Source: a virus. Taken from it: DNA of 27,479 nucleotides. Position 1 is the stretch's first letter. Every line of letters begins with the position of its first letter. This document shows positions 13,712 through 21,500 of the stretch, in pieces. The DNA lies in IMG/VR virus record IMGVR_UViG_3300046467_000802, positions 1 through 27,479 of that record; one strand, 5' to 3'. The notes under the pieces are model-generated. The model was not told where the DNA came from and ran no database searches. It was given only the letters and a program-made list of their open reading frames with translations. The position numbers were made by a program, and so were the translations under genes.

Positions 13712-15103
13712 ATGCCAAAGATTAATGACTTTTTAAGAGGGTTCCAAGATGGTCTTCCAGGGATGAAAGACTATCGTCACGCAAATAGATTATTCACCGA
13801 CGACGATTTTAAATTATTACCTAAACAGAAATTTTTATTTTACTGTGTTATACGTACAAATGAAGATGTGTCAATGGACGATCTTACTAGAGTTGAAAGA
13901 ATGCATTTGAATATGTTATGCAAAACAGTTGAGTTACCTCGATTTGGTATGAATGTTCAAGAAAAAATTCAATATAACAAAAAAGTGTATCCAATGACAC
14001 GTATACAATATGAACCAGTAAACATAACTTTCCATGATGATCATGCTGATACTGTAACTGCATTTTGGAAAAAATATTACGAACATTATGTTGCTGATGC
14101 TCATCTAGTTGGCGATACTGCAACAAGAATAGCAACAAAGGATTCATACTTTGATGATCCTGATCAAAAACAAACTGGAACAACTAAATGGGGTTTAGAT
14201 ACTCCTGTGCAAAGAAGAAAGCCATATTTAGACAATATAGAAATTTTTATGTTTCACAGACAAAGATTTACGTCAATGATGTTGATTAATCCTGTTATTG
14301 GATCGTTTAATCATGATACTTTAGACGTTGCAGATGGTACTGGCACAGTATCAAGTACAATGCAAGTATTATACGAATCAGTAGTATATGCGTCTGGTGT
14401 AATTAAAAATAGTAAAGAAAAAATACATGGGTTTACAGAACTTCATTATGATCACGAACCGTCACCTTTAAGTGTACTAGGTGGTGGAACAAATAGTATA
14501 TTTGGACCTGGCGGTGTAGTTGATGGTGTAGGGTCAGTTATTAGAAATATTGGCAATAAAAATATTTTAGGTGCAATTTTAAGTGCATCTAATACATATA
14601 ACAATGCTAAAAAAATTAAAAAGGCCGGAGTTAAAGAAGAATTAAAAGGTCTTGGTAAAAAAGGTATTCAAGAAATTGGCAAACATCGTTCATTGGCTTC
14701 AAGTGGCGTTGGACAATTTGCTATAGGTGCAATGGCTCTTGGTGTGGGAAGAACGTTGGCTACAGAATCAGGCAAGACTACATCAAACAATCCAAGAATA
14801 AACAACGCAACACCCGATAGTGTAAATTATCTAACAGCAGATGAATCTTATAATTTAGTTATTTCTAATAGCACACTTAAAAATGCAATTGCCGCTGGTA
14901 TATATTATAAAGATATTGGTTCTAGAAAAGGTTTAACAATAGCAGAAAGTGATGTAGAATATACTGGATCTACTGCTACGGCAAAAACTGTATACAGAAA
15001 TAAAGCAATCACAGATATTCGTAAACTTGTAACAGAAGGATATATAAAAATTAGTAGAGACGCACAAAACGTATCTATTGTAACTGAGAAGGCAAATCTA
15101 TAA
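13712..15103 (+). CDS. baseplate-tail tube protein, gp54/gp48-like
   Basis: A 463-residue protein. Residues about 35-260 have the tail-tube-like fold pattern of the gp19 paralogues that start the tube on the baseplate: KFLFYCVIRTN, LNMLCKTVELPRFGMNVQEKIQYNKKVYPMTRIQYEPVNITFHDDHADTVTAFWKKYYEHY, then YLDNIEIFMFHRQRFTSMMLINPVIGSF and the 'YASGVIKN...GFTELHYDHEPSPL' ending. T4 has two such proteins, gp54 (tube initiator, 320 aa) and gp48 (tube cap, 364 aa); from sequence alone I cannot tell which this is. The C-terminal 200 residues are Gly-rich and partly hydrophobic (GVGQFAIGAMALGVG) and then helical. The gene overlaps the next by one base (TAATG) in a short assembly operon with gp4. Confidence 0.75.
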   Translation: MPKINDFLRGFQDGLPGMKDYRHANRLFTDDDFKLLPKQKFLFYCVIRTNEDVSMDDLTRVERMHLNMLCKTVELPRFGMNVQEKIQYNKKVYPMTRIQYEPVNITFHDDHADTVTAFWKKYYEHYVADAHLVGDTATRIATKDSYFDDPDQKQTGTTKWGLDTPVQRRKPYLDNIEIFMFHRQRFTSMMLINPVIGSFNHDTLDVADGTGTVSSTMQVLYESVVYASGVIKNSKEKIHGFTELHYDHEPSPLSVLGGGTNSIFGPGGVVDGVGSVIRNIGNKNILGAILSASNTYNNAKKIKKAGVKEELKGLGKKGIQEIGKHRSLASSGVGQFAIGAMALGVGRTLATESGKTTSNNPRINNATPDSVNYLTADESYNLVISNSTLKNAIAAGIYYKDIGSRKGLTIAESDVEYTGSTATAKTVYRNKAITDIRKLVTEGYIKISRDAQNVSIVTEKANL

Positions 15104-15480
15104 TGGCTGATTTTTACACAAATTTACCTCCAAAAGATAAAGACAATCTTGAAGCAACAATTAATAAATTAAAAGATCAACAATATCAAGAAGAATTTCA
15201 ATTTAATACTGGTGAATGGGACGCCGCTATTGGATTTTTTGTTAAAAGAGGATTTAAAAGATCGTCAGCGGAATCAACTGCTTACGTTATTTTACAACAA
15301 GCAAAAATTGATAGTATAAGACCGCAAGAAATACTTGACAAATTAACTTACGCCGATCCTGCCTTATTAAATGAATTAATAACACTCGTACTTAACGCAA
15401 ATAGATATAAGTCCAGTAGATTGGGTGTAAGACAAAATCTAACTACAAAAGGAACTGTGTCTAGAAATATAATAGACTAA
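15103..15480 (+). CDS. small conserved structural/assembly protein
   Basis: A 125-residue helical protein. It starts with ADFYTNLPPKDKDNLEATINKLKDQQ, then ELQFNTGEWDAAIGFFVKRGFKRSSAESTAYVILQQAKIDSIRPQEILDKL (F for L in the first part), and ends with NANRYKSSRLGVRQ. The pattern 'MKGFFxxRGFxxxSAESxAYxIxxQAK' is known to me from marine T4-like phages next to gp4 and baseplate genes, where it is annotated only as a structural or hypothetical protein. It may be a gp53-like baseplate component or a head/tail chaperone; neither is shown by the sequence. Both ends overlap neighbouring genes by one base (TAATG), implying translational coupling and matched amounts. Confidence 0.7.
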   Translation: MADFYTNLPPKDKDNLEATINKLKDQQYQEEFQFNTGEWDAAIGFFVKRGFKRSSAESTAYVILQQAKIDSIRPQEILDKLTYADPALLNELITLVLNANRYKSSRLGVRQNLTTKGTVSRNIID

Positions 15481-15920
15481 TGTTACCTAGATTCGCTAGA
15501 GGAAAATTTCTTCCTAAAAATCAAGAAAAATATGTAGGTTTAAAAACACCAACTTACAGGTCAAGTTGGGAACACGCATTTATGAGATTATGTGATGAAC
15601 ATCCTAACGTATATCAATGGGCAAGTGAAAGTATTAAAATTCCTTATAGACATCCGCTTACAGGCAAATATACAGTATACGTACCTGATTTTTTTGTTGT
15701 TTATAATGATAAAAACGGACGTAAACACGCAGAACTAATTGAAGTTAAACCTGCATCGCAAACTACTTTAGAAGCGGCAGGAAAAAGTATGGGAAAGAAA
15801 AAACAAGTTGTAATAAACATGGCTAAATGGGAGGCGGCAAGTGCTTACGCAAAACAACATAAAATTAGATTTAGAGTGGTATCAGAAGAACAACTTTTCC
15901 ACCAAGGTAAGCGTAAGTAA
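15480..15920 (+). CDS. 4: head completion protein gp4 (PD-(D/E)xK nuclease fold)
   Basis: A 146-residue protein, close to the 150 residues of T4 gp4. Shared signatures are GKFLPKNQEKYVG, YRSSWEHAFMRLCD, IPYRHPLTGKYTVYVPDF and LIEVKPASQT, then NMAKWEAASAYAKQ. The catalytic-type residues of the TnsA-like nuclease fold are present: E31 in SSWE, D70 in VPDF, and E88-V-K90. gp4 (also called gp50 or gp65 in older literature) acts with gp2 and gp13/14 to finish filled heads before tail joining. The start ATG overlaps the previous stop (TAATG), and gp16 follows 7 nt downstream. Confidence 0.88.
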   Translation: MLPRFARGKFLPKNQEKYVGLKTPTYRSSWEHAFMRLCDEHPNVYQWASESIKIPYRHPLTGKYTVYVPDFFVVYNDKNGRKHAELIEVKPASQTTLEAAGKSMGKKKQVVINMAKWEAASAYAKQHKIRFRVVSEEQLFHQGKRK

Positions 15921-15923
15921 ATA
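15916..15923 (+). promoter_or_regulatory. weak late promoter-like motif AGTAAATA
   Basis: This is a TAAATA core only 4 nt before ATG 15928, with 6 of 8 positions matching. It overlaps the gp4 stop codon. No Shine-Dalgarno is present, so gp16 is either coupled to gp4 translation or read from this site. Confidence 0.3.
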
Positions 15924-15927
15924 GACA

Positions 15928-16476
15928 ATGACAAAGAAATTAGAAGACATACTTAATTTACCAAACGTCAAAGAAGCATTTAAACAAGTAGACGCTAAAG
16001 AAAAAACAAAAAACTCTAAAGGAATCAATGGTGTATCTACTAAAAATTTAGATCCGCAAACTGCAAAAAATTTAGAAAAAACATACGCTGAATTTGATAA
16101 AATATCTGCTTCTTTACCACAAGTAAAAGGACTTGGAGACCTTTCAGATTTAGAATTAGATAAATTAGCCGTTGAAGCAGAAGAGTCTTATAAAAACTTA
16201 ATGGACTTGGGTATGAATGTCGATTCACGTTACTCTGGACGTATTTTTGAAGTTGCAAGTACTATGTTACGTAATGCCATAGATGCTAAAGGATCTAAAA
16301 TAGATAAAAAACTTAAAATGGTTGAACTTCAACTTAAAAAATTAAAAATCGATAAAGACGGCAAAGATGGTGGGCCTATAGAAGAAAGTGATGGTTTTGT
16401 AATTTCAGATCGTAATGAATTAATGAAAAAACTATTAAAATCTAATGCCACAAAGTCTAAGGATGCCGACAGTTAA
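15928..16476 (+). CDS. 16: terminase small subunit, gp16-like
   Basis: A 182-residue protein; T4 gp16 has 164. The central helical hairpin (DLSDLELDKLAVEAEESYKNLMDLGMNVDSRYSGRIFEVASTMLRNAIDAKGSKIDKKLKMVELQLKKLKI) matches the gp16 oligomerising coiled-coil core, including the 'R-x-x-E-V-x-S-T-M-x-x-N' segment. The C-terminus has GFVISDRNELMKKLL, corresponding to the T4 'VFVGSTAELM' tail. The N-terminal 60 residues are Lys-rich and probably flexible. The small subunit recognises concatemeric DNA and stimulates the gp17 motor. Its last 32 bases overlap the start of the radical SAM gene. Unlike in T4, gp17 is not adjacent but lies about 3.4 kb downstream. Confidence 0.75.
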   Translation: MTKKLEDILNLPNVKEAFKQVDAKEKTKNSKGINGVSTKNLDPQTAKNLEKTYAEFDKISASLPQVKGLGDLSDLELDKLAVEAEESYKNLMDLGMNVDSRYSGRIFEVASTMLRNAIDAKGSKIDKKLKMVELQLKKLKIDKDGKDGGPIEESDGFVISDRNELMKKLLKSNATKSKDADS

Positions 16477-17626
16477 ACAAGATACTTTTTGTCCCAATCC
16501 CTTTACTCAGTTACAAGTAGGTAAAGAAAAGTGTGGGCCGTGTCCTTATATTCATAACACTTGGGATTTAAATGGAACAATAAAAGAAAAATGGCTATCA
16601 GACGAACTAATAGAATTTAGAAGAAAAAAACTAAACGGTGAAAGAGACCCAATATGTATTAATTGTTACAGAGAAGAAGACGCTGGAAAATTAAGTCTTA
16701 GACAAAGAAAACTTAATTGGCAAAAAGGCTCTGATCCTACAGGACAAAAACTTAAAGAAAATATATTTTCTAAATTTATTGCAAATAAAACTTGGGAAAA
16801 ATTTCCTAGAATTGTAACAATAGAACCAAGTAATACTTGTAATCTAGCCTGTGTAACTTGCAATGGATCCTTATCCTCTAAATGGAACAGTGAACTTAAC
16901 AAAATGCCTATGATTGAACATAAATCAGTTAGTAAAAATTGGGGTATAAGTGAAGAAACATATCAAGAAATTGTTGATAATTCTGAACATTTACAAAGAA
17001 TAGAACTATTTGGTGGAGAGCCTTTTTATGAAAAGAAAAATAAAGAATTATTAATTAACAAAATTATTGAAAGGGGAACTGCAAAAAATATAACTCTTTA
17101 CTTTAATACAAATGGTACCATATATGATGAGAAATTTATTAAAAAAATTGAGGATAACTTTAAAAAAATTGAAATAAGAATTTCCATAGATGGAATTAAT
17201 GAACAATTTGAATACATTAGATATGGTGCTAACTTTAAAAATGTTATGGAAAACACTAAAAAGTTTTGTAATATGTCAAATGGCGATGTTGAAGTTATTT
17301 GTACAGTATCTCCTTACAACGTTTTATACCTAGAGGAGTACGATAACTTCTTTAAAGAAAATAATTTACCTGTTTTTTTTAATTTAACAAAACATCCGAA
17401 CGAAATGTTGCTGTTTAATATACCCGATGCTGTTAAACCAATGATAAACTTACCTGAAAAGTTTAAAGATATACAATCATATATTAACAATAAACCATGT
17501 AATTTAAACGATTGGCACAAATTTGTACGTTATACCAAACTTATAGACAAACACCGTAATTTAAACGTTAAAGATATATTTCCTCGTTTTTATAGCCTAA
17601 TTAAGGCATTTGGATTTGAACAATAA
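16445..17626 (+). CDS. radical SAM protein with extra N-terminal cysteines
   Basis: A 393-residue protein (387 if it starts at ATG 16463, which has AAGG just upstream). C132-x3-C136-x2-C139 in TCNLACVTC is the radical SAM cluster motif, followed by the GGEP motif (ELFGGEPFYEK) and a SAM-binding strand with FNTNGT. Before the core, residues 16-74 hold five more cysteines (C16, C30-x2-C33, C71-x2-C74), a twitch/SPASM-like auxiliary cluster placed N-terminally. Proteins of this layout are frequent in marine phages but their substrate is unknown to me. It overlaps gp16 by 32 bases, so it is translationally tied to the terminase small subunit, an unusual partner. The composition is close to that of its neighbours. 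Confidence 0.88.
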   Translation: MPQSLRMPTVKQDTFCPNPFTQLQVGKEKCGPCPYIHNTWDLNGTIKEKWLSDELIEFRRKKLNGERDPICINCYREEDAGKLSLRQRKLNWQKGSDPTGQKLKENIFSKFIANKTWEKFPRIVTIEPSNTCNLACVTCNGSLSSKWNSELNKMPMIEHKSVSKNWGISEETYQEIVDNSEHLQRIELFGGEPFYEKKNKELLINKIIERGTAKNITLYFNTNGTIYDEKFIKKIEDNFKKIEIRISIDGINEQFEYIRYGANFKNVMENTKKFCNMSNGDVEVICTVSPYNVLYLEEYDNFFKENNLPVFFNLTKHPNEMLLFNIPDAVKPMINLPEKFKDIQSYINNKPCNLNDWHKFVRYTKLIDKHRNLNVKDIFPRFYSLIKAFGFEQ

Positions 17627-17639
17627 GAAAAGAAAAATG

Positions 17640-17647
17640 ACTAAATA
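17640..17647 (+). promoter_or_regulatory. late promoter-like motif ACTAAATA
   Basis: The TAAATA core lies 8 nt before ATG 17656, with 6 of 8 positions matching the consensus. The gap (CTTCTAAT) has no Shine-Dalgarno. Confidence 0.4.
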
Positions 17648-17655
17648 CTTCTAAT

Positions 17656-18282
17656 ATGAGCACGTTTAAGCATTACCTAACAGAGGCAACTACAACATAC
17701 GACTACAAAGTTAAAATAGCGGGTGATATTGATAAAGACTTTGCAACTCGAATGGAGACTTGTCTTCAAAAATTTGAAGTTGCTAAAATGTCAGCAGGAA
17801 AGAAAACTCCTATACAATCACTACCTTTAGATTTCCCAGCATTATCAAATGAGGCTGTAACAATTTATGATGTTTCAACAAATTATCCAACATCAGTTAG
17901 AGAAATGCAAGAATACCTAGCAGATTATTTGAGAATTTCGCCAGCACACGTAGTTGTAAGAAAACCGGGAGAACCAACAGAAGAATATCAAGAGCAAATG
18001 GCAGTTGCAGGTAAATCAGAATACAAAAACAAACTACAAGATATTGAAATGTCTGACGCACCAAAAGTAACAGCCGCAGATTGGCATTCTACACAAGCAA
18101 ACATGAGTTTGTTAAAAGAATTATTAAAAGACAAAAAACCACAAGAAGGTATAAAACAAGAATTAAAAGATATTAAAGGTGTAACAACTAAAGAAGACGA
18201 AAAAGCGGATTCACCGTTGACAAAAGCGGCACATGATGGACCTATTAAAGGTAATCCACACCCGGATCCAAAGAGGAAATAA
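17656..18282 (+). CDS. putative packaged internal head protein with capsid-targeting sequence
   Basis: A 208-residue soluble protein. The N-terminus MSTFKHYLTEATT closely follows the capsid-targeting sequence of T4 internal proteins: T4 IPIII begins MKTYQEFIAEA. It ends in LTE|A, the gp21 prohead protease consensus (L/I)xE|(A/G). By that analogy residues 1-10 would be removed when the prohead matures and the protein would be enclosed with the DNA. The body (residues 15-115) looks like an alpha/beta domain (YKVKIAGDIDKDF, TRMETCLQKFEVAKMS, then AVTIYDVSTNYPTSVREMQEYLADYL, HVVVRK). The last 90 residues are Lys/Glu-rich and disordered. I recall similar proteins in marine T4-like phages without an assigned function. 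The next gene encodes a scaffold-like acidic protein, which fits a head-interior role. Function inferred. Confidence 0.65.
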   Translation: MSTFKHYLTEATTTYDYKVKIAGDIDKDFATRMETCLQKFEVAKMSAGKKTPIQSLPLDFPALSNEAVTIYDVSTNYPTSVREMQEYLADYLRISPAHVVVRKPGEPTEEYQEQMAVAGKSEYKNKLQDIEMSDAPKVTAADWHSTQANMSLLKELLKDKKPQEGIKQELKDIKGVTTKEDEKADSPLTKAAHDGPIKGNPHPDPKRK

Positions 18283-18286
18283 CATT

Positions 18287-19606
18287 ATGGAAATGATAGA
18301 CGTTTTAAACAAATTACAAGAAATCGCAGACAGAAGTCCTGAAGTTGCAAAAGCCATTGAAAGTGTTAAGCAAACTAATCCAAAAGAAGTAAGTGAAAAT
18401 GCTGTAGAAAGTGAAACACCTGCTAATAAAGAACCAGTTAAAGAATACGAAGATAAAATTCAAGAATATAAAGTTGGAAGTTTTAAAGATTTCTTAGCAT
18501 CTAAAGGCAGAGACATTTACAAATTAAAATCAGATGAGTATTCAAAATATGCTCAAGAATATAAAGCGGAAAAAGGCATGGCACAACAAGATGCAACTGT
18601 ACATAAAGGCACAGACGATCATAGAGAATTATCTCGAATAGCGAAATACGACGACGTAGATTCTAATACAACAGAAGGTGGTATGTCAGATATACATATT
18701 GGTGCTGAAGAAGTTGTAGGCGAATTTATTGATGATGATGGAAATTTAAAAATGCCAAAAGCACAAGTCTTACAAGCAATGAAAGCAGAAGCTGAAAAAG
18801 CACCTTTTCCAAAATCATACGAAATTGAAACAGCTATGCAAATGGTACAAAACGACTTTGAAAATAGTGGTGGTAGAAAACACGAAATAGACGATCCAGA
18901 ACGAGATGCTATGCCATCAGAACCGTATCAACATCCAGATATGAAAGTTGATAGTGTAGAAGCAACACTAAATACAAATACAATGAAAACAGAAGACAAA
19001 AAACAAGTAAACGAAAGCAAAAAGCCAATTAAAGAAGCAATAACAATGAGTGCTGATTCTCCAGAAGAAGCAGGTATGTTAATGCAAATTATGAAACTTG
19101 CAGGTGTACAACAAGTAACACCTGATATGCTTGGCGGACAAGAACCAGAAGCAGGACAAGAACCAGAAGCAAATCCAGAACACGGCGACGAAGGACATGA
19201 CCACAGTGATTGTCCAGTGTGTAGTGACGATGCTGTTGGATCAAACGAAATGGGACAAATGAGAAATATGATTTCTAAAAATGATGGTGGAGAACAAGCA
19301 GAAGAAACGTTTGCAAACGAGCCAGAAGAAAAAGTATCAGATGTTGACACACTAGTTAATGTTCATTCTGGAGGTTTAAACAAACAAAAACAACAAGTAA
19401 GAAAAGAATATCCAGGTGATAATCCACTTGCAGTAAAAGAAGATACAATTACTGAAGAGGATTTAGCAAATAGTTTTAGAGCACAATACGAAGACTTTAA
19501 AACTGCATATCAAGAAGCGGCAAAGCCAGACTTTTTAGATATGGATAAAGACGGCGATGAAAAAGAAACAATGAAAAAAGCTGTTAAAGACAAAGAAGCG
19601 AAATAA
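18287..19606 (+). CDS. acidic core/scaffold-like protein with EF-hand-like tail
   Basis: A 439-residue protein from ATG 18287, with GAGG at 18273-18276 and a distance of 10; the frame runs further up into the previous gene but lacks a signal there. It is rich in Glu, Lys, Asp and Gln with almost no hydrophobic core. Features in order: N-terminal helix EMIDVLNKLQEIADR; 'GSFKDFLASKGRDIYKLKSDEYSKYAQEY'; an 'ITMSADSPEEAGMLMQIMKLAGVQQVTPDMLG' segment; a His/Cys patch (HGDEGHDHSDCPVC) that could bind metal; and the C-terminal DMDKDGDEKE, an EF-hand-like loop repeatedly seen in marine T4-like phages. PIKE|A is a possible gp21 cleavage site. This composition suits a prohead core or internal protein, but homology to gp22 is not shown. 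Confidence 0.65.
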   Translation: MEMIDVLNKLQEIADRSPEVAKAIESVKQTNPKEVSENAVESETPANKEPVKEYEDKIQEYKVGSFKDFLASKGRDIYKLKSDEYSKYAQEYKAEKGMAQQDATVHKGTDDHRELSRIAKYDDVDSNTTEGGMSDIHIGAEEVVGEFIDDDGNLKMPKAQVLQAMKAEAEKAPFPKSYEIETAMQMVQNDFENSGGRKHEIDDPERDAMPSEPYQHPDMKVDSVEATLNTNTMKTEDKKQVNESKKPIKEAITMSADSPEEAGMLMQIMKLAGVQQVTPDMLGGQEPEAGQEPEANPEHGDEGHDHSDCPVCSDDAVGSNEMGQMRNMISKNDGGEQAEETFANEPEEKVSDVDTLVNVHSGGLNKQKQQVRKEYPGDNPLAVKEDTITEEDLANSFRAQYEDFKTAYQEAAKPDFLDMDKDGDEKETMKKAVKDKEAK

Positions 19607-19624
19607 TTTATTAAAAATCAAATC

Positions 19625-19855
19625 ATGAGTGTAAACGGTAAAGTAAAATGGTATAATTCGACAAAAGGTTTCGGATTTATAGCCAGAGACGATAAAGAAA
19701 AAGATGTGTTTGTTCATAGAACTTCTGTTACAGAAGCAGGATTCAACGAATTAAAACCAGGACAAAGTATTATATTTGATGTAGATTTAGCAGAAAAAGG
19801 ACCAGTTGCTGTTAATTTACAAATACCTGATATAAACCCTGATATAAACAGTTAG
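19625..19855 (+). CDS. cold-shock domain protein (CspA-like)
   Basis: A 76-residue protein, about the length of CspA. It has both RNA-binding motifs: KGFGFI (residues 14-19, RNP1) and DVFVH (27-31, RNP2), plus the leading KVKWYN and the aromatic/basic surface. Cold-shock proteins bind single-stranded nucleic acid and melt RNA structure. A phage copy could help translation of late mRNAs, several of which in this window begin with stable hairpins, or act as an ssDNA/RNA chaperone; that link is inference. No Shine-Dalgarno is clear in front of the ATG. It lies 18 nt after the acidic protein and just upstream of gp17. Confidence 0.93.
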   Translation: MSVNGKVKWYNSTKGFGFIARDDKEKDVFVHRTSVTEAGFNELKPGQSIIFDVDLAEKGPVAVNLQIPDINPDINS

Positions 19856-19876
19856 TTTTCTTAACATATTAATAGT

Positions 19877-19884
19877 ATTAAATA
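19877..19884 (+). promoter_or_regulatory. late promoter-like motif ATTAAATA (gp17)
   Basis: The TAAATA core is 8 nt before ATG 19893. The gap GTGTTACT has no Shine-Dalgarno, so a start at T4 distance would give a leader of about 3 nt. Confidence 0.45.
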
Positions 19885-19892
19885 GTGTTACT

Positions 19893-21488
19893 ATGGCCTA
19901 TGTATCATTAGATTCAGAGCAAATTAAAAAAGCTCACAAAAAACACAAATACAATAAAACTCAGGTTGAACAACTTGAGAAGTGTATGGATCCTAAAACA
20001 GGACCGTTGTTTTTCATGGAAAATTTTATGAGGATACAACATCCTACCAAAGGTGAAATGGCATTTCATCCTTATCCTTATCAAAAAAGGTTAATTGAAG
20101 CATATAATACTCACAGATTTAGTATATCAATGCTACCAAGACAAACAGGAAAAACAACCTGTGCATCAGGATACCTTATTTGGTATGCTATGTTCCATCC
20201 AGATTCATCTATACTAATTGCGGCACACAAATACGCAGGTGCATCAGACATTATGTCTAGGGTGCGTTATGCTTATGAAATGTTACCTAGTTGGATTAAA
20301 GCAGGTGTTGTACAATACAATAGAAATTCAATTGAGTTTGATAATGGCTCAAAAATAATGGCAACTACTACAACTGAAAACACTGGACGGGGTATGTCCT
20401 TAACAATGATTTATTGTGATGAGTTTGCTTTCGTGCAACCACCAGATAAAGCAAAAGAGTTTTGGACTTCACTATCTCCAACACTGTCAACTGGAGGTAA
20501 ATGTTTAATTACTTCAACACCAAACAGTGATGAAGATCAATTTGCTATGATTTGGAAAGAAGCAAATAAAAGATTTGACGACTATGGCAATGATAAAATT
20601 GTAGGTACTAATGGTTTCTATGCCATGAAAGCACACTGGTCAGAACACCCTGAACGAGACGAAGAATGGGCAGACACTGAAAAAGCAAGAATTGGTGAAG
20701 AAAGATTTAGACGGGAACACGAATGTGAATTCTTAATTTTTGATGAAACATTAATTAATTCAATAACACTAGCAGATATGGAAGGTACACTTCCAATTGA
20801 AAACACAGGACAAGTACGTTGGTATAAAAGACCTACGCCTGGACATACATATATGGTTTCATTAGATCCTGCTATGGGTACAGGTGGGGACTTTGCGGCA
20901 ATACAAGTATTTGAACTACCAACATTTGATCAAGTTGCGGAATGGCATCATAATACAACACCTATGAATCATCAAGTTAGAATATTGCAAGGAATTAATA
21001 AACATATTCACGATACTATAATGGAAAAAGATACAACAGCAACACCACAAATATTTTATAGTATGGAAAATAATACAATAGGTGAAGCGGCATTAATGCG
21101 TGTAATGGATATTGGTGAAGAAAATATTCAAGGTATGTTCTTATCAGAACCTATTAGAAAAGGACATAGAAGAAAATTTAGAAGAGGGTTCAATACTACT
21201 GCTAAATTTAAAATAGATGCTTGTACTAAATTTAAAGAACTTGTAGAAGCCGGAAAAATGAAAATTTGTTCTCAATTATTAATATCAGAATTAAAAGACT
21301 TTGTTGCAACAGGTATGAGTTATAAAGCAAAACCAGGACAACACGATGACCTTGTTAGTGCTTGTTTATTAATGACACGTATGATGAAAGTATTAGCAGA
21401 TTTTGACCCTAAAATATTTGAAAGATGGACCAATAGGACCTCAGAATACACGGCACCAATGCCTATCTTTGCAAACCTATACGGATAA
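19893..21488 (+). CDS. 17: terminase large subunit gp17
   Basis: A 531-residue packaging motor; T4 gp17 has 610. ATPase domain: Walker A LPRQTGKTT (81-89), Walker B MIYCDE (172-177, D176 and catalytic E177), and coupling motif ITSTPN (207-211). Nuclease domain (RNase H fold): VSLDPAMGTGGDFAA (D325 and D333), acidic E392 in SMENN, and D485-D486 in QHDDLVSA. It pumps DNA through the portal and cuts concatemers in a headful mode. The N-terminus is shorter than in T4. No Shine-Dalgarno is visible; the late-type motif lies 8 nt upstream. It is separated from gp16 by radical SAM, internal-protein, acidic-protein and cold-shock genes. Confidence 0.96.
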   Translation: MAYVSLDSEQIKKAHKKHKYNKTQVEQLEKCMDPKTGPLFFMENFMRIQHPTKGEMAFHPYPYQKRLIEAYNTHRFSISMLPRQTGKTTCASGYLIWYAMFHPDSSILIAAHKYAGASDIMSRVRYAYEMLPSWIKAGVVQYNRNSIEFDNGSKIMATTTTENTGRGMSLTMIYCDEFAFVQPPDKAKEFWTSLSPTLSTGGKCLITSTPNSDEDQFAMIWKEANKRFDDYGNDKIVGTNGFYAMKAHWSEHPERDEEWADTEKARIGEERFRREHECEFLIFDETLINSITLADMEGTLPIENTGQVRWYKRPTPGHTYMVSLDPAMGTGGDFAAIQVFELPTFDQVAEWHHNTTPMNHQVRILQGINKHIHDTIMEKDTTATPQIFYSMENNTIGEAALMRVMDIGEENIQGMFLSEPIRKGHRRKFRRGFNTTAKFKIDACTKFKELVEAGKMKICSQLLISELKDFVATGMSYKAKPGQHDDLVSACLLMTRMMKVLADFDPKIFERWTNRTSEYTAPMPIFANLYG

Positions 21489-21494
21489 TAAATA
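21487..21494 (+). promoter_or_regulatory. late promoter-like motif AATAAATA
   Basis: Matches 7 of 8 late positions and lies 6 nt before ATG 21501. It overlaps the gp17 stop codon. The gap CAATAT lacks a Shine-Dalgarno. Confidence 0.5.
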
Positions 21495-21500
21495 CAATAT

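Noticed and set aside
19541-19580. True calcium-binding EF-hand in the acidic protein
   Set aside because: Only a single DxDxDG loop is present, with no clear helix-loop-helix pair; reported only as EF-hand-like.
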